From: Austropuccinia psidii
Taxonomy: Eukaryota > Basidiomycota > Pucciniomycetes > Pucciniales > Sphaerophragmiaceae
Length of the DNA: 64,000 bases
Assembly: GCA_023105745.1 (NCBI GenBank)
Contig: JALGQZ010000003.1
Location: 71,584,696-71,648,695, forward strand
Reading direction: 5' to 3'
Shown here: piece after piece, positions 10,137 through 22,278 of the stretch
Position numbering within the stretch: the stretch's first letter is position 1
Layout of the letters: the number at the start of each line of letters is the position of its first letter
The notes under the pieces: generated by a model
The model's database searches: none
What the model was told of the DNA's origin: nothing
The model's input: the letters and a program-made list of their open reading frames with translations, nothing else
Position numbers and translations under genes: made by a program

Positions 10137-12757
10137 TTATTTCCTTCAAGAGTACAATTTTGCACTCTGATTACTAGTGTCAAGAAATCTTTAAAATTTC
10201 TTATTTTCTCTTCTGTCTGATATTTTTTATAGTATTCTCATTGATTCTGGTGATACAAACTCTTTTATTGCAAAGAATTTTGTTCTCAAGTACTCATTGA
10301 CTCTGTCAGAGCTCCCTGAAAATATTCCTCTTTTCATTTTGGATTCTAATGAATCCCCTGCCTTGTTCATCACCCATTATACCAAGTGGGTAGTTGACTT
10401 TCCTTCCTTCCCAAGCTCTGAATGGGACTTTTTTATCATAGATTCACCCAAGTGAGAAGACCTGATATTGAGCTATGATTTCCTTTACCATTTTAATCCC
10501 ATTATTGATTGGAAAAATGGATTGATCACCTATGATTCTAGTCATAAGGATTCTAGTGGTATTATTCCTTCTACTAGTAATGACTTAGCCACTGCTGTCA
10601 ACAGTGTTGCTCTGGTTGGTGAACTTAAGACACCTTCCCATCCTTCTTCTGCCCATATTCCTTCCATCATTCCCTCTCAGTCATTACTTCCATTAAGAGA
10701 TGAAGTCTTCAAAGAGATAAAGGATGTTGGAGAAGATGTTGCCATATCTTCACTTCATCTCTTTCAAGGGGATATGGATCTTCCTCCCTTTTCTTTTCAT
10801 GCATCCCTGGAGGAGCAGTGGGATGAGGAGGAAGAGCCAGAAGAGATTGAAACTGTGTTGAAGGTAGTCCCTCCTGCTTATCACCACTATTTGGATGTAT
10901 TCTCCAAGGTGAAAGCAGAGAAACGTCCTCCACACCACGCCTGTGATCACCATATTGAATTGGAGGGTCTTCTACCTCCAATTGGTGTTATCTACTCATT
11001 ATCAAATCAAGAGTCAGAAACACTGTGGGCCTACATTTCAAATAATGTGGAGAAAGGTTTCATAAGACCAAGCTCCTCTTCAACAGGAGCAACTGTCCTT
11101 TTTGTCAAGAAAAAGGATGGAGGTCTTCGTTTGTGTGTTGACTACCTCAAACTCAATGCTGTCACTAGGAAGAACAGATACCCTGTTCCTCCTATGAACC
11201 AGCTCCTTACCGTATTCAATGGCTCCACTATCTTCTCCAAGATAGATTTGCATGGTGCATATAACCTTCTGAGAATCAAAGAGGGGGATGAGCACTTAAC
11301 TGCCTTAAGAACCAAGTATGGTAGTTATGAGTATTTGGTCATGCCATTTGGCTTGACCAATGCTCCTGCTTCTTTCCAGAATCTTGTAAATGATATATTT
11401 GCAGATTTCTTGGATGTGTTTGTTGTGGTCTATCTAGATGATATTATGGTATTCTCAAGTTCTGAGGAAGAACATGTCAAACAGGTGACCTCTGTCCTCC
11501 AAAGACTCAGAGAAAATAATTTATTTGCCAAAGCCTCCAAGTGTGTATTCCATGCCTCAAGTGTGGAATACTTGGGCTATGTTGTTTCAAGTAATGGCCT
11601 CAAGATGGATTCTTCAAAAGTTCAGCAAATCCTCAATTGGCCTCAGCCCAAAAACATCAAGGCCCTTAAATCTTTTCTTGGCTTTGCCAATTTTTACCAT
11701 TGTTTCATTGAAACTTATTCCAAAAAAATCACTTCTCTCACTTCCCTTCTCAAAAAAGATTCTCCCTTTATCTTCAATGAGGAAGCTCTTAGTCAGTTTC
11801 AAGCACTCAAAGAAGCTTTCACCTCTGCTCCTATCTTATACCATTTCAATCCATCTCTACCTACAATTGTAGAGACTGATGCTTCTGATTATGCATTGGG
11901 TGCCGTACTGAGTCAGGTGAATGACTCAGGAAAGCATCCCATTGCATTTGATAGCCGCAAGCTCTTACCAGCTGAACTCAACTATGAAATTTATGACAAG
12001 GAACTCCTTGGCATAGTTTGGGCTCTCAAGCGCTGGAGAGCATTTCTTCTTTCTCTTTCCAATTCTTTTGAGGTCTTGACAGACCACTCTTCCTTGCAGT
12101 ATTTCATGTCTTCCAAATTTTTTACTTGTCGTCAGGCCCGTTGGGCTGAATTTCTCTCAGAATTGCACTTCACTATCACTTACCGCCCAGGCAGGCTGGC
12201 CACTTTACCAGATGCCTTGTCACGTCGGGACGACGTGTACCCAGAGAGGGGGGTGGACTTCATCAGAAAGAATCCTCAAAATTTTCATCAAGTACTTAAG
12301 CAAGATGGAATTCAAGAGTCAAGATTCTTCTCAATCAAAGTGGAGATTTTCCCAGATCTAGTAGACAAGATTCAAAAAGAAGTATGGCAAGACAAAGACT
12401 ATAAAGAAATACTCAAGCAACTAGGAAGAGGTGAGTCAGTTCCAGATTATTCTCTTGAACCTCAAGCCAAGTTATTATTATTCAAAGATAGAGTGGTAAT
12501 CCCAAGCAATGAAGAACTTCAACTCAATATTCTTCAAAAGCGTCATGACTCACCATTGGCTGGCCATCCTGGCCAGGAGAAGACCCTCAAGCTCATCAAG
12601 AGGGATTTTCATTGGGCTGGAATGAATCAATTCATCAAGGACTATGTGTCCTCATGTCAGCAATGTTCAAGAAACAAGAACATTCATCACAAGAAGTTTG
12701 GATTACTCAAGCCTCTTTCAATTCTGTCTGGTCCTTGGAATTAATTATCAATGGACT
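10098..12757 (+). pseudogene. pol: A1 pol (protease, RT, RNase H, integrase start), broken
   Basis: Ty3/gypsy Pol. Protease is seen as LIDSGDTNSFIAK near 10235 (B1 has DSGATNSF). A 2-nt deletion near 10213 and TGA 10453-10455 (K-stop-E against KGE in B1) break it. From 10468 the frame is open: RT with DGGLRLCVDYLKLN, LVMPFGLTNAPASFQN and YLDD (about 11436), RNase H with ETDASDYALG, YDKELLGIVWAL and LTDHSS, then the integrase zinc finger HDSPLAGHPG and CQQC. Homology stops at GPW plus a few bases, where the B1 LTR begins at 12758. The integrase core and chromodomain are missing. Confidence 0.9.
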
Positions 12758-13037
12758 TGTCACAACCATGGCAATTCACCTCCTTGGATCCCCATGAGGC
12801 ATATCAAGCCACAGTTCATTTATGGCCAATTGCCCATATCCATCAGCAGTCGCCAATATGGCCACGTCATCATATTATGGACCATTTATGGCCATTTGTG
12901 ATTTGGGGCCTTCATGGCCCTTCACCTCAATCCACAACCCATAGCGGCAATATATGCCCAAATGGGTATTTCTGGTCATTTCCCTCAAAACCAGGGGAAA
13001 TGGCCCAAATGGCTGTTTTTGGCCATTTGGGCTCATA

Positions 13038-13125
13038 ATGCGCATTTTGCGCATTTGCGCACTTTTTGCACATTTTGCGCATTTGCGCATATTTGCGCAC
13101 TTTTGCACACTTTGACGCAAAGTGT
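13038..13125. repeat. TGCGCA-rich array in LTR B
   Basis: Irregular repeats of TTTGCGCA/TTTTGCGCA, each holding the palindrome TGCGCA, ending in GACGCAAAGTG. Equivalent arrays lie at about 21062-21175 (3' LTR), 23540-23600 and 54541-54668. The number of units differs between copies and explains most of the length difference between LTRs. Confidence 0.85.
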
Positions 13126-13810
13126 CCAAAAGACACTTTCCCGCCTTTTGGGCCAGTTTTGGCTCAGAACCCAAAAATGGCCAAAAACCCCAAAAGGTCA
13201 AGAAACACCTTCCAAGCTCTGAAGTCACCACAGCCATCCTTTTCCCCTCTGCCTTTCCATCTCAAGACCTTTGGACGTAATCTTCTTGTCAATGAACCAA
13301 TATGCCACAAATGATGTTATACATCATTGTGCACCATTTTTCAAAAGCAATTCAATGGTGGCAATATCAAATGGTCATTTCAACATTCCAACATCTCATC
13401 ACGTCATCAAGGCACCCAATCATTCAGAGGAATCATCAAGGCTCAAGAGCAAGTGTTTCAGCGTCAAAGACCAATGACGCCATCAAGCAGTCATTGGTTA
13501 TTCTCACTCCAAGTATTCCTTCCAAGGGAATACTTTCAATTCATTCTCAAAAGTGTATTCAAGAGGCGGTGCCAAAAGAAGTTGTCAAGTGTCAAAGCTC
13601 CACTCAATCCATCTTGGCAACCATATTCATTTCAATACAGTCTGGATCCACCAAGGACGGTATTTAATTTTCAAGCATGGGAAGTTCATTCAACCCAATT
13701 CAATTTCAATATTAGCCAGCTGTATCTATTCCCAAAACAATCAATACAGCCTCAAGGATCAATACAGATCAGTTTTCAGCCTGAAGAACTCAAGCTCCCA
13801 ACTTTTCACA

Positions 13811-13862
13811 TATACCGGCTACCCTTTTCACCCTGGGGGGTTTTCCCCAGTTAATTAATATA
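13811..13862 (+). promoter_or_regulatory. LTR B core promoter and self-primer segment
   Basis: TATACC (13811-13816) lies 38 nt before AGTTAATTAATATA (13849-13862). The hairpin CTGGGG (13833-13838) with CCCCAG (13845-13850) lies directly before it, as in LTR A. The 14-nt segment is complementary to 14232-14245. Confidence 0.55.
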
Positions 13863-14231
13863 CTTTGATTTTATTCTATCTTTATTTTCTTTTCATTTTA
13901 GTTAAGCAAATACTGATATTATTAAGTCAGTCATTTAGCACCTTTCTCTTTCTCTTTCTTCACCTGTCAATGGATATTTGGTGGTCATATCCTTACTAAT
14001 TCCATTGTTCATTTTTGGCAGGTTGAAACAGTGATTAAGGACTTACTTGGTTGGCTCTTTGGCCATTTGGCTTCCTTTTCCTCTTTGCATCTCATCTTGT
14101 ACCTGCATATCTTTTAGAGGAATTCATTCTTATTATTTTTATTCTTTATTTCTTTTGGAGTCTTCCAAGTGAGTTCCCTGATTGCTGAGTGCCAGGCCAC
14201 TCTTGTATTCCCACTAGAGCCCCTGTGACAT

Positions 14232-14245
14232 TATATTAATTAACT
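14232..14245 (+). promoter_or_regulatory. B1 primer-binding site (self-primed type)
   Basis: TATATTAATTAACT, one base after the LTR end, exactly complements 13849-13862. Where A1 and B1 differ in the LTR segment, they differ correspondingly here. Confidence 0.6.
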
Positions 14246-14939
14246 CATAATTTCTTTTTCATTCTGTTCATTCTTTCTTTATAATTTCATTCACTCATTT
14301 CATCAAAATTATGATTCGTTTAATCTTATGAACTTAATGATTCATCGTCACCTCTCAATTTTCTTTCATTCATTCTTCATTTTGAAAATTGAAAGCTGAC
14401 CCATTTTTATTTTTGCTATTCTCTTTAAAATCTGTTACAAATTATCAATTTTCATTTCATTCATAATTCAGGCGTCATCTTGGTTTTCTTTGATTTTCAA
14501 ATTTTTCATCAAGATATTCAAACGTTATTCACATCAAGATTCATAATTGATTCATTCTTCAAGAATTTTGGTTTTTAAAGAATAATTCACTTGATTTTGA
14601 TTGATTGATTGATTTGAAATATTTGATATTGACCTCAAGAAAATTGATTGACCTGAAGATTTCATTGATTTTGCTGATTTTTCACATCAAGAATTTTCAC
14701 ATAAACTGATTTTGCCTCAAGATTTCATTTGATTGATTGATTTTCTGCAAGATTTTGATTTTGATTGCTTTGATTCATTGATTTTTTGACTTCAAGACTT
14801 CAGTTGATTTTGATTTATTGACATACTTGAAGATTTTCATTTTGATTCATTCATTTTCCTCAAGATTTGATTGTTGACTCTTTTCACTTCAAGCAAATTT
14901 TGATTCTTATTCATTTATTTCAATTTTATTCCTGTTATC
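14246..14939 (+). other. B1 leader, ATG-free over its last 590 nt
   Basis: T-rich, with repeated TTGATTGATT and TCAAGAT words as in A1. ATGs occur only before about 14345. The next is the gag start. Confidence 0.7.
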
Positions 14940-16277
14940 ATGCCTGTTCAACATTCACCTTTGGCAAGACAGACAAGATCTCAGGCCAGAGCTCAAGCTG
15001 TTCTCACTCCAACTCCAAGAGCTCCTCTAGATGGCACCCCAGCAATTCCTCAACTGAGGGCCCAATTAGATAGAGGACCCCACATGGAAGGAGCAGCACC
15101 ATCCAGGAAGGAAGGAAGAGGGCCCAGAAGATCAAGTTAATTTTCAGGAGTAGTTGGCGGGTTTCCAGGAACTTCAAGGACTATTTTCAAAGGTCCAGGT
15201 GAAGATGGTGAAGAGGAGGAGGAGAATTCTGTGGAAGAGGAAGAGTCTGATGGTACTGAAGGTGTTCCTGCTCCGGTGGAAGCATCCCAAGGTACTGGAA
15301 GGCCAACTCTAGCCCAGTCTAACCAGCCTGTCTCTCATCAGTCTGAACCATCTCTATTGGCCATCATGCAGCAAATGACTCAGATTATGGCCAATCTTCA
15401 AGCAGCTTCATCTTCTGAAGCATCAAGACCACCAGCCTTCAAGACTCCATCTATGAAGGCACCGGAATGCTTTGATGGGACTCAGCCCTTCAAAGTTAGA
15501 AGTTTCATTCAGTCTTGTCAATTGATATTCCATAATGATCCAGCAAATTTCTCTCAAGACAGAAAGAAAGTTCTCTATGCCACATCATTTCTTATTGGCA
15601 GGGCTGCAAAATGGATTGAGCCTTATCTTTCCAATCTCACCAATCAAGACTCAAATTATCTTCTCAATTCTTGGCGTTTATTTGAATCTCAACTCTTCAC
15701 TCTATTTGGTGACCCAAATGAAGTCAGAAAAGCAGAAGCTGAGTTGGATTCTTTAAGAATGAAAGAAGGTGGGCATGTATCCTTATACATTGCTGATTTC
15801 AGAAGTTTAGTTTCAAGAATCGGGGATTGGGGTGAAAGAGCTCTTATCCATCATTTCAGGAAGGGATTGCCATCCAGGATTTTGGATCAATTGGCCTCCC
15901 ATCCTTCAAGAATTGACTCTCTTCAAGACTTAATGGACGTTACCCTGGAGCTTGATACCAGGTACCATGAGAGGCAAAATGAAAAGAGTCATCATCAAGA
16001 GAAGAAGCCAGAAGCCTCAAAGTCAAGTTCTTTTCATCCTCAAAAGTCTTCAAGCTCAAGTCAAAAGAAGAAGAAGAATTTTCAGAAGAGGGACAAGCCC
16101 CATTCTTCTTTATTGAATAAATATTTCAAGCTCATGGATTCTGAAAAAGAAAGATGAATCAAAGAGGGTCTTTGTACCTATTGTGGTGGGAAGCATAGTC
16201 TTGAGTCTTGTTTCAAAAGGCCTCAAAACAAGCTTACCCAACCGTCAGGCAAATTTCCCAGCCAGGGAAAAGCCTGA
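14940..16277 (+). pseudogene. gag: B1 gag, two nonsense codons
   Basis: Gag of family B, colinear with A1 gag. It starts at ATG 14940 (MPVQHSP). Basic N-terminus, gag domain (SMKAPECFDGTQPFKVRSF, SLYIADFRSLVSRIGDWGE), Lys/Ser-rich linker, then an intact zinc knuckle C-TY-C-GGK-H-SLES-C near 16180. TAA 15138-15140 and TGA 16155-16157 interrupt the frame, which otherwise reaches its natural stop TGA 16275-16277 just after the slippery site. The second nonsense codon lies between the gag domain and the knuckle, so Gag without nucleocapsid would be made. No indels. Likely inactive but recently so. Confidence 0.9.
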
Positions 16278-19200
16278 GTGAAGATCATGTTGTGTTCAAT
16301 GGTCTTCACAGTTTTCCATCCAGAGCACAATTGTGCATTCTGAATACTCGTGTCAAGAATTCTCTTAAATTTTTTGTTTTTTCTTCTTTTTCTGATGTTT
16401 TTTACAGTATTCTCATTGATTCTGGTGCTACCAACTCATTTATTGCAAAGCAGTTTGTTCACAAGTATTCATTGACTACGTCAGAGCTTCCAGAGAAGAT
16501 TCCCCTCATCATTTTAGACTCCTCTGAGTCTCCTTCTTTATTTGTGACTCACCATACTAAATATATGGTTGAGCTCCCTTCCTTCCCAAGCTTTGAATGG
16601 GACTTTTTAGTCATTGATACTCCCAAGGGAGAAGACCTCATATTGGGCTTTGACTTTCTTAATCATTTTAATCCGTTTATTGATCGGAGGCAAGGATTGA
16701 TCAACTTTAATTCTGATCCTTTAATTTCTTTCAGTAATGATTTTTCTTCTGCCAAATCATGTGCAGCGCTGGTTGGTGATTCTAGAACACCATCATTTCC
16801 ATCTTCTGTCCATATTCCTTCCCTTAATTCCCATCGGTCATTACTATCATCTAGAGATGAAGTCTTCAAAGAGATTCAAGATGTTGGAGAAGATAATTCT
16901 GTATCTTCACTTCATCTCTTCTTTGGGAATATGGACCTTCCTCCTTCATCTTATCATGACTCCCTGGAGGAGTTGCGGGATGAAGAGGAAGAGCCAGAAG
17001 AAATAGAAACCGTGATGAAGGTTGTTCCTCCTGTTTATCACCAATACTTGGATGTATTCTCCAAGGTGAAAGCAGAGAAACTTCCTCCTCACCGCGCCTG
17101 TGATCATCATATCGAGCTGGAGGGGTCTCTACCTCCAGTTGGGGTGATCTACTCTTTATCAAACCAAGAGTCAGATACACTCAGGGCCTACATTTCAGAG
17201 AATGTAGAGAAAGGTTTCATCTGGCCAAGCTCCTCTTCTACAGGAGCACCTGTTCTTTTTGTCAAAAAGAAAGATGGTGGCCTCCGTTTGTGTGTTGATT
17301 ACCACAAACTCAATGCTGTTACTAGGAAGAACAAGTATCCTGTTCCCCCTATGAACCAGCTTCTCACTGTTTTCAATTGTTCTTCTATCTTCTCCAAGAT
17401 TGATTTGCGTGGTGCATATAACCTGCTCAGAATCAAGGAAGGTGATGAACATTTGACTTGTTTTAGAACCAAATATGGTAGTTATGAGTACTTGGTTATG
17501 CCGTTTGGGCTTACCAATGCTCCTGCTTCTTTTCAAAATCTTGTCAATGATATTTTTTATGATCTTCTTGATGTTTATGTTGTGGTTTATTTGGATGACA
17601 TTATGGTCTTTTCCAAATCTGAGGAAGAACATGTCACTCATGTGTCCACTGTTCTTTCCAGACTCAGAGCCAATAACCTCTTTGCTAAGGCGTCCAAATG
17701 CCTATTCCATGTTTCTAGTGTAGAGTACTTAGGTTATGTTGTTTCTTCTGAAGGCCTCAAGATGGACCAAGCAAAAGTCCAGCAAATTCTCAATTGGCCG
17801 CCTCCAAGAAACCTCAAGGCTCTTCAATCATTCCTTGGCTTTGCCAATTTTTACCGCTGTTTCATCAAGAATTATTCAAAGAAAATTAGTTCACTCACAA
17901 GTTTCCTCAAGAAAGATTCCCGTTTTCCCCTCAATGAGGAAGCTCTTAGACAGTTTCATCAACTCAAAGAGGCATTCACCACTGCTCCAATCCTTTCTCA
18001 CTTCAATCCTTCTCTACCCACCATTGTAGAGACCGATGCATCAGATTATGCCTTGGGTGCTGTACTGAGTCAGGTCTCTGACTCAGGAAAACATCCCATT
18101 GCATTTGATAGCCGCAAGCTTCTCCCAGCTGAGCTTAATTATGAGATTCATGACAAGGAACTCCTTGGCATAGTCTGGGCTCTCAAGCGCTGGAGAGCTT
18201 TTCTCCTTTCCATTTCTTCCCCTTTCGAAGTTCTCACCGATCATTCATCTCTTCAATATTTTATGTCTTCCAAGATTCTCACTCGCTGTCAAGCCCGCTG
18301 GGCTGAATTTCTATCTGAATTTCATTTCTCAATTGCTTACCGCCCTGGCCGCTTGGCCACCCTTCCAGATGCTTTGTCACGTTGGGACGACGTTTACCCA
18401 GAGAGGGGGGAGGATTTCATCAGCAAGAATCCAATGAACTATCAGAAGATAATCAAGCAAGATGAAATTCAAGCCTCAAAGTTTTTTGCAGTCAAGGTGG
18501 ATTCACTTTCAAATTTGATTGATTCAATTCAGAAGGCAGTGTGGCAAGATCCTCAATATAGAAGTTTCCTTGAAGATTTGGGTAAAGGTAAATCTGTCAC
18601 AGATTATTCTCTTGATTCCTCTTCCAAACTTCTCCTTTTCAAAGATCGGGTGGTGGTCCCAAATGACCCCACAATTCAACTCAATATACTTCAAAAGCGG
18701 CATGACTCTCCTCTAGCTGGACACCCTGGCCAAGAGAAGACTCTCAAACTTGTCAAGTGGGATTTCCACTGGTCCGGCATGACTCAATTCATCAAGGATT
18801 ATGTCTCATCCTGTCAACAGTGTTCAAGAAACAAAAATATTCATCACAAGAAGTTTGGACTCCTCAAGCCTCTTCCAATTCCAAGTGGTCCTTGGATTTG
18901 TCTTTCAATGGATTTCATCACTCAATTGCCACTGTCCAATTCCTTTGACTCAATCCTTGTCATAGTGGACTGATTCTCAAAAATGGCGGTTTTTATTGCA
19001 ACAATAGCTTCAATCACTTCATTAGATTTGGCCCATTTATTCATCAAGAATATTTTCTCAAAGCATGGCCTTCCTTCAAGCATTGTTAGTGATCGAGGTT
19101 CTCTTTTTGTTTCTTCCTTTTGGACCAATCTTTGTCAGCAGCTCAAGATTTCAAGAGACTTGTCAACTGCTTATCATCCAGAAACTGATGGACAGACAGA

Positions 19201-19975
19201 GAGGGTAAATCAGATACTAGAACAGTATCTTCGGATGTATGTCAGTTATCATCAGGATGATTGGAACACCTGGCTCCCTCTGGCTGAATTTGCCTACAAT
19301 AATTCTGATCACTCTTCAACCAAGCAATCACCGTTTTTCACTGTTTATGGAAGAGATCCACAATTTGATTCAGTTCACATCACTCAAGATACTCCTGCTG
19401 GAAAGTTATCAAGAAAAATCCAATCAGTACAGCAAGATGTCAAGAGAGAACTTGAAATCACCATAAACCGGTTTAAGAGGTATGCAGATAAAGGTAGAGC
19501 AAGTCCACCTGTTTTCAATCCTGGTGACATGGTATGGCTTTCTTCCAAGAACATCAAATCAACCAGACCCACCAAAAAACTATCCGAAAGATGGTTGGGT
19601 CCTTTACCAATCTTGAAGAAAGTCAGTTCTAATGCTTACCACCTCAAGCTTCCATCTCAATGGAAATCCATCCACCCAGTCTTCCATATCTCACTTTTGG
19701 AACCAGTCAAGACATCAACAATACCAAATCGGCATCAAGAGCCTCCTCCTCCAATTATCATTGAAGAAGAAGAGGAATGGGAAGTCTCTCAAATACTGGA
19801 CTCAAAGCTCAAGAGAAGAAAATTATGGTATCTGGTGGAATGGAAAGGTTTCAGTCAAGACCCAGAAAGATCCACTTGGGAACCAGCCAAAAACCTCAAG
19901 AATTGTCCTGAACTTGTCAAAGATTTTCATTCTTTATATCCTGACAAGCCGGGTCCCAATTCTTCAAAAGCTTGA
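16205..19975 (+). pseudogene. pol: B1 pol with chromodomain, one nonsense codon
   Basis: Ty3/gypsy Pol entered by -1 frameshift (first Pol codon at 16271). The frame has no ATG near its start. Protease DSGATNSFI (about 16420), RT with DGGLRLCVDYHKLN, LVMPFGLTNAPASFQN and YLDD (about 17590), RNase H (ETDASDYALG, HDKELLGIVWAL, LTDHSS), integrase zinc finger (HDSPLAGHPG, CQQC), core Asp in LSMDFITQLP (about 18905), Asp in VSDRGS, Glu in TDGQTERVN with D-x35-E spacing, and a C-terminal chromodomain (about 19779-19940, LWYLVEWKGFSQDP, STWEPAKNL) that in this group guides integration to chromatin marks. TGA 18971-18973 stands where Arg of VDRFSK is expected (CGA to TGA). The frame is otherwise continuous over 1250 codons. 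Confidence 0.95.
16265..16309 (+). promoter_or_regulatory. B1 gag-pol -1 frameshift signal
   Basis: G GGA AAA (16265-16271) in the gag frame, spacer GCCTGA, stem GTGAAGATC (16278-16286) with GGTCTTCAC (16301-16309), 14-nt loop. The pol frame is entered at AGC CTG AGT GAA. Spacer and loop lengths equal those of A1, and two base pairs show double compensatory changes. Confidence 0.85.
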
Positions 19976-20781
19976 TTCATTTATGGTGCTTGGTGGGGAC
20001 AGGAATTACCAAAAGTAAGTCCCACTCCTGGTATGCACCTTTAGGGGTATTCTACTCTTTTGTTGTAAGCATCACCTTGGCCACTCTGTGAGCACTTTGC
20101 AAATTTTGGACACAGATCTTTGGCCGGGCTTTTCAACATTCATTTCCAATCTTATGGCCATTTCACTTGGGACAATGGGCCATTCACTTCCAATTCATTT
20201 CCAAGATTCCAAATTCAAATTCATTCCTTCAGCATTTTTGTTTTTATTTTTATGGCACTGGCGGGAGTGGTAACTACTAAAAGTAAGTTCCTCTCCTGGT
20301 GTGCACTTCCCTGAGGGGTCTACAATCTTGTCAAAACATCACCTTGGCCACTTTGTGAGCACCTGGCATCAAATTTCTCTTTCCAGGTCCTTGGCCAATT
20401 CCAAAATCAGTTCTCAACCTCTGTGATGAAGATTGGAACCTCCTCAAGATTCAATTCAATTTCCTTTTCTCTTTTCTTTTTCTTTTAATTTCATTTTCAT
20501 TCTTTATTTTTATTTTATTTTCATTTTAAATTTTCTCTTATCACGTCAATTATCACGTCAAAAATCTTCATTTATTTTAAAATTCAACTCAAATCATGAA
20601 GCCAATGTCAAAAGAAGATCAAGCAAGTCCTGTGTCAAATGTCAAATTTTTAATATCAGTTTTCAAATTCTTCAACTTAATCAGTCCTCTTGAATCACTC
20701 TCTCAAAATCTTTCCAATAGCCTCAACAGGCTTCACCTTGTATTGGTGCTCAGGAGCTCACCATTTCAAGGTGGGGGGTAC
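19976..20781 (+). other. B1 3' non-coding region with a diverged repeat and polypurine tract
   Basis: Two diverged direct copies share AAAAGTAAGT, CTCCTGGT.TGCAC, CATCACCTTGGCCACT and TGTGAGCAC, at about 19990-20098 and 20268-20370. CAAGGTGGGGGGTAC (20767-20781), next to the 3' LTR, is the polypurine tract that primes plus-strand synthesis. Confidence 0.7.
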
Positions 20782-22278
20782 TGTCACAACCATGGCAATT
20801 CACCTCCTTGGATCCCCATATGGCATATCAAGCCACAGTTCATTTATGGCCAATTGGCCATATCCATCACCAGTGGCCAATATGGCCACGTCATCATATT
20901 ATGGACCATTTATGGCCATTTGTGATTTGGGGCCTTCATGGCCCTTCACCTCAATCCAGAACCCATAGCGGCAATTTATGCCCAAATGGGTAGTTCTGGT
21001 CATATCCCTCAAAACCAGGGGAAATGGCCCAAATGGCTGTTTTTGGCCATTTGGGCTCATAATGCGCATTTGCACATTTTTGCGCATTTGCGCACTTTTT
21101 GCATATTTTGCGCATTTGCGCATTTTGCGCATTTTTGCGCACTTTGCGCATTTGCGCACTTTGACGCAAAGTGTCCAAAAGACACTTTCCCGCCTTTTGG
21201 GCCAGTTTTGGCTCAGAACCCAAAAATGGCCAAAAACCCCAAAAGGTCCAGAAACACCTTCCAAGCTCTGAAGTCACCACAGCCATCCTTTTCCCTCTGC
21301 CTTTCCATCTCAAGACCTTTGGACGTAATCTTCTTGTCAATGAACCAATATGCCACAAATGATGTTATACATCATTGTGCACCATTTTTCAACAGAAATT
21401 CAATGGTGGCAATATCAAATGGTCATCTCAACATTCCAACATCTCATCACGTCATCAAGGCACCCAATCATTCAGAGGAATCATCAAGGCTGAAGAGCAA
21501 GTGTTTCAGCGTCAAAGACCAATGACGCCATCAAGCAGTCATTGGTTATTCTCACTCCAAGTATTCCTTCCAAGGGAATACTTTCAATTCATTCTCAAAA
21601 GTGTATTCAAGAGGCGGTGCCAAAAGAAATTGTCAAGTGTCAAAGCTCCACTCAATCCATCTTGGCAACCATATTCATTTCAATACAGTCTGGATCCACC
21701 AAGGACTGTATTTCATTTTCAAGCATGGGAAGTTCATTCAACCCAATTCAATTTCAATATTAGCCAGCTGTATCTATTCCCAAAACAATCAATACAGCCT
21801 CAAGGATCAATACAGATCAGTTTTCAGCCTGAAGAACTCAAGCTCCCAACTTTTCACATATACCGGCTACCCTTTTCACCCTGGGGGGTTTTCCCCAGTT
21901 AATTAATATACTTTGATTTTATTCTATCTTTATTTTCTTTTCATTTTAGTTAATCAAATACTGATATTATTAAGTCAGTCATTTAGCACCTTTCTCTTTC
22001 TCTTTCTTCGCCTGTCAATGGATATTTGGTGGTCATATCCTTACTAATTCCATTGTTCATTTTTGGCAGGTTGAAACAGTGATTAAGGACTTACTTGGTT
22101 GGCTCTTTGGCCATTTGGCTTCCTTTTCCTCTTTGCATCTCATCTTGTACCTGCATATCTTTTAGAGGAATTCATTCTTATTATTTTTATTCTTTATTTC
22201 TTTTGGAGTCTTCCAAGTGAGTTCCCTGATTGCTGAGTGCCAGGCCACTCTTGTATTTCCACTAGAGCCCCTGTGACA
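20782..22278 (+). repeat. B1 3' LTR
   Basis: 1497 bp, same ends as the 5' LTR. The TGCGCA array is longer than in the 5' copy. Confidence 0.95.

Larger units (their letters stand above)
12758..14230 (+). repeat. B1 5' LTR
   Basis: 1473 bp, TGTCACAACCATGG...GAGCCCCTGTGACA. U3 is rich in GGCCA words and carries a TGCGCA array. It is followed by a TATA-like box (13811), a hairpin and the presumed transcript start at 13849. Confidence 0.95.
12758..22278 (+). mobile_element. B1: nearly intact Ty3/gypsy chromovirus
   Basis: 9521 bp: 5' LTR 12758-14230, leader, gag, pol with chromodomain, 3' non-coding part, polypurine tract, 3' LTR 20782-22278. It interrupts the A1 integrase. The flanks, GGACT (left) and CCTCC (right), are not a duplication, so one end has been rearranged. 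LTRs are near identical apart from the TGCGCA array, which indicates a fairly recent copy. Confidence 0.9.

Noticed and set aside
13038..13125. CRISPR-like regular array
   Set aside because: The units are 8-10 bp, overlapping and without unique spacers, and the genome is eukaryotic.
12875..13858. Open frames of 95-195 codons in LTR B (and the equivalents at 20899-21906, 22788-23965 and 53789-54987)
   Set aside because: They lie in LTR U3/R, recur on both strands in several frames, consist of GGCCA and GCGCA repeats read as peptides, and match no protein domain.
18971..18973. Programmed readthrough of TGA in B1 integrase
   Set aside because: The codon stands at the Arg of VDRFSK, inside the integrase core and far from any domain boundary. 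A CGA-to-TGA mutation is simpler, and the element has two more nonsense codons.
12758..22278. RIP-like mutation as the sole cause of the A1/B1 breaks
   Set aside because: Only some stops fit C-to-T or G-to-A. TCA to TAA, GGA to TGA and small indels also occur, so no uniform signature is shown.
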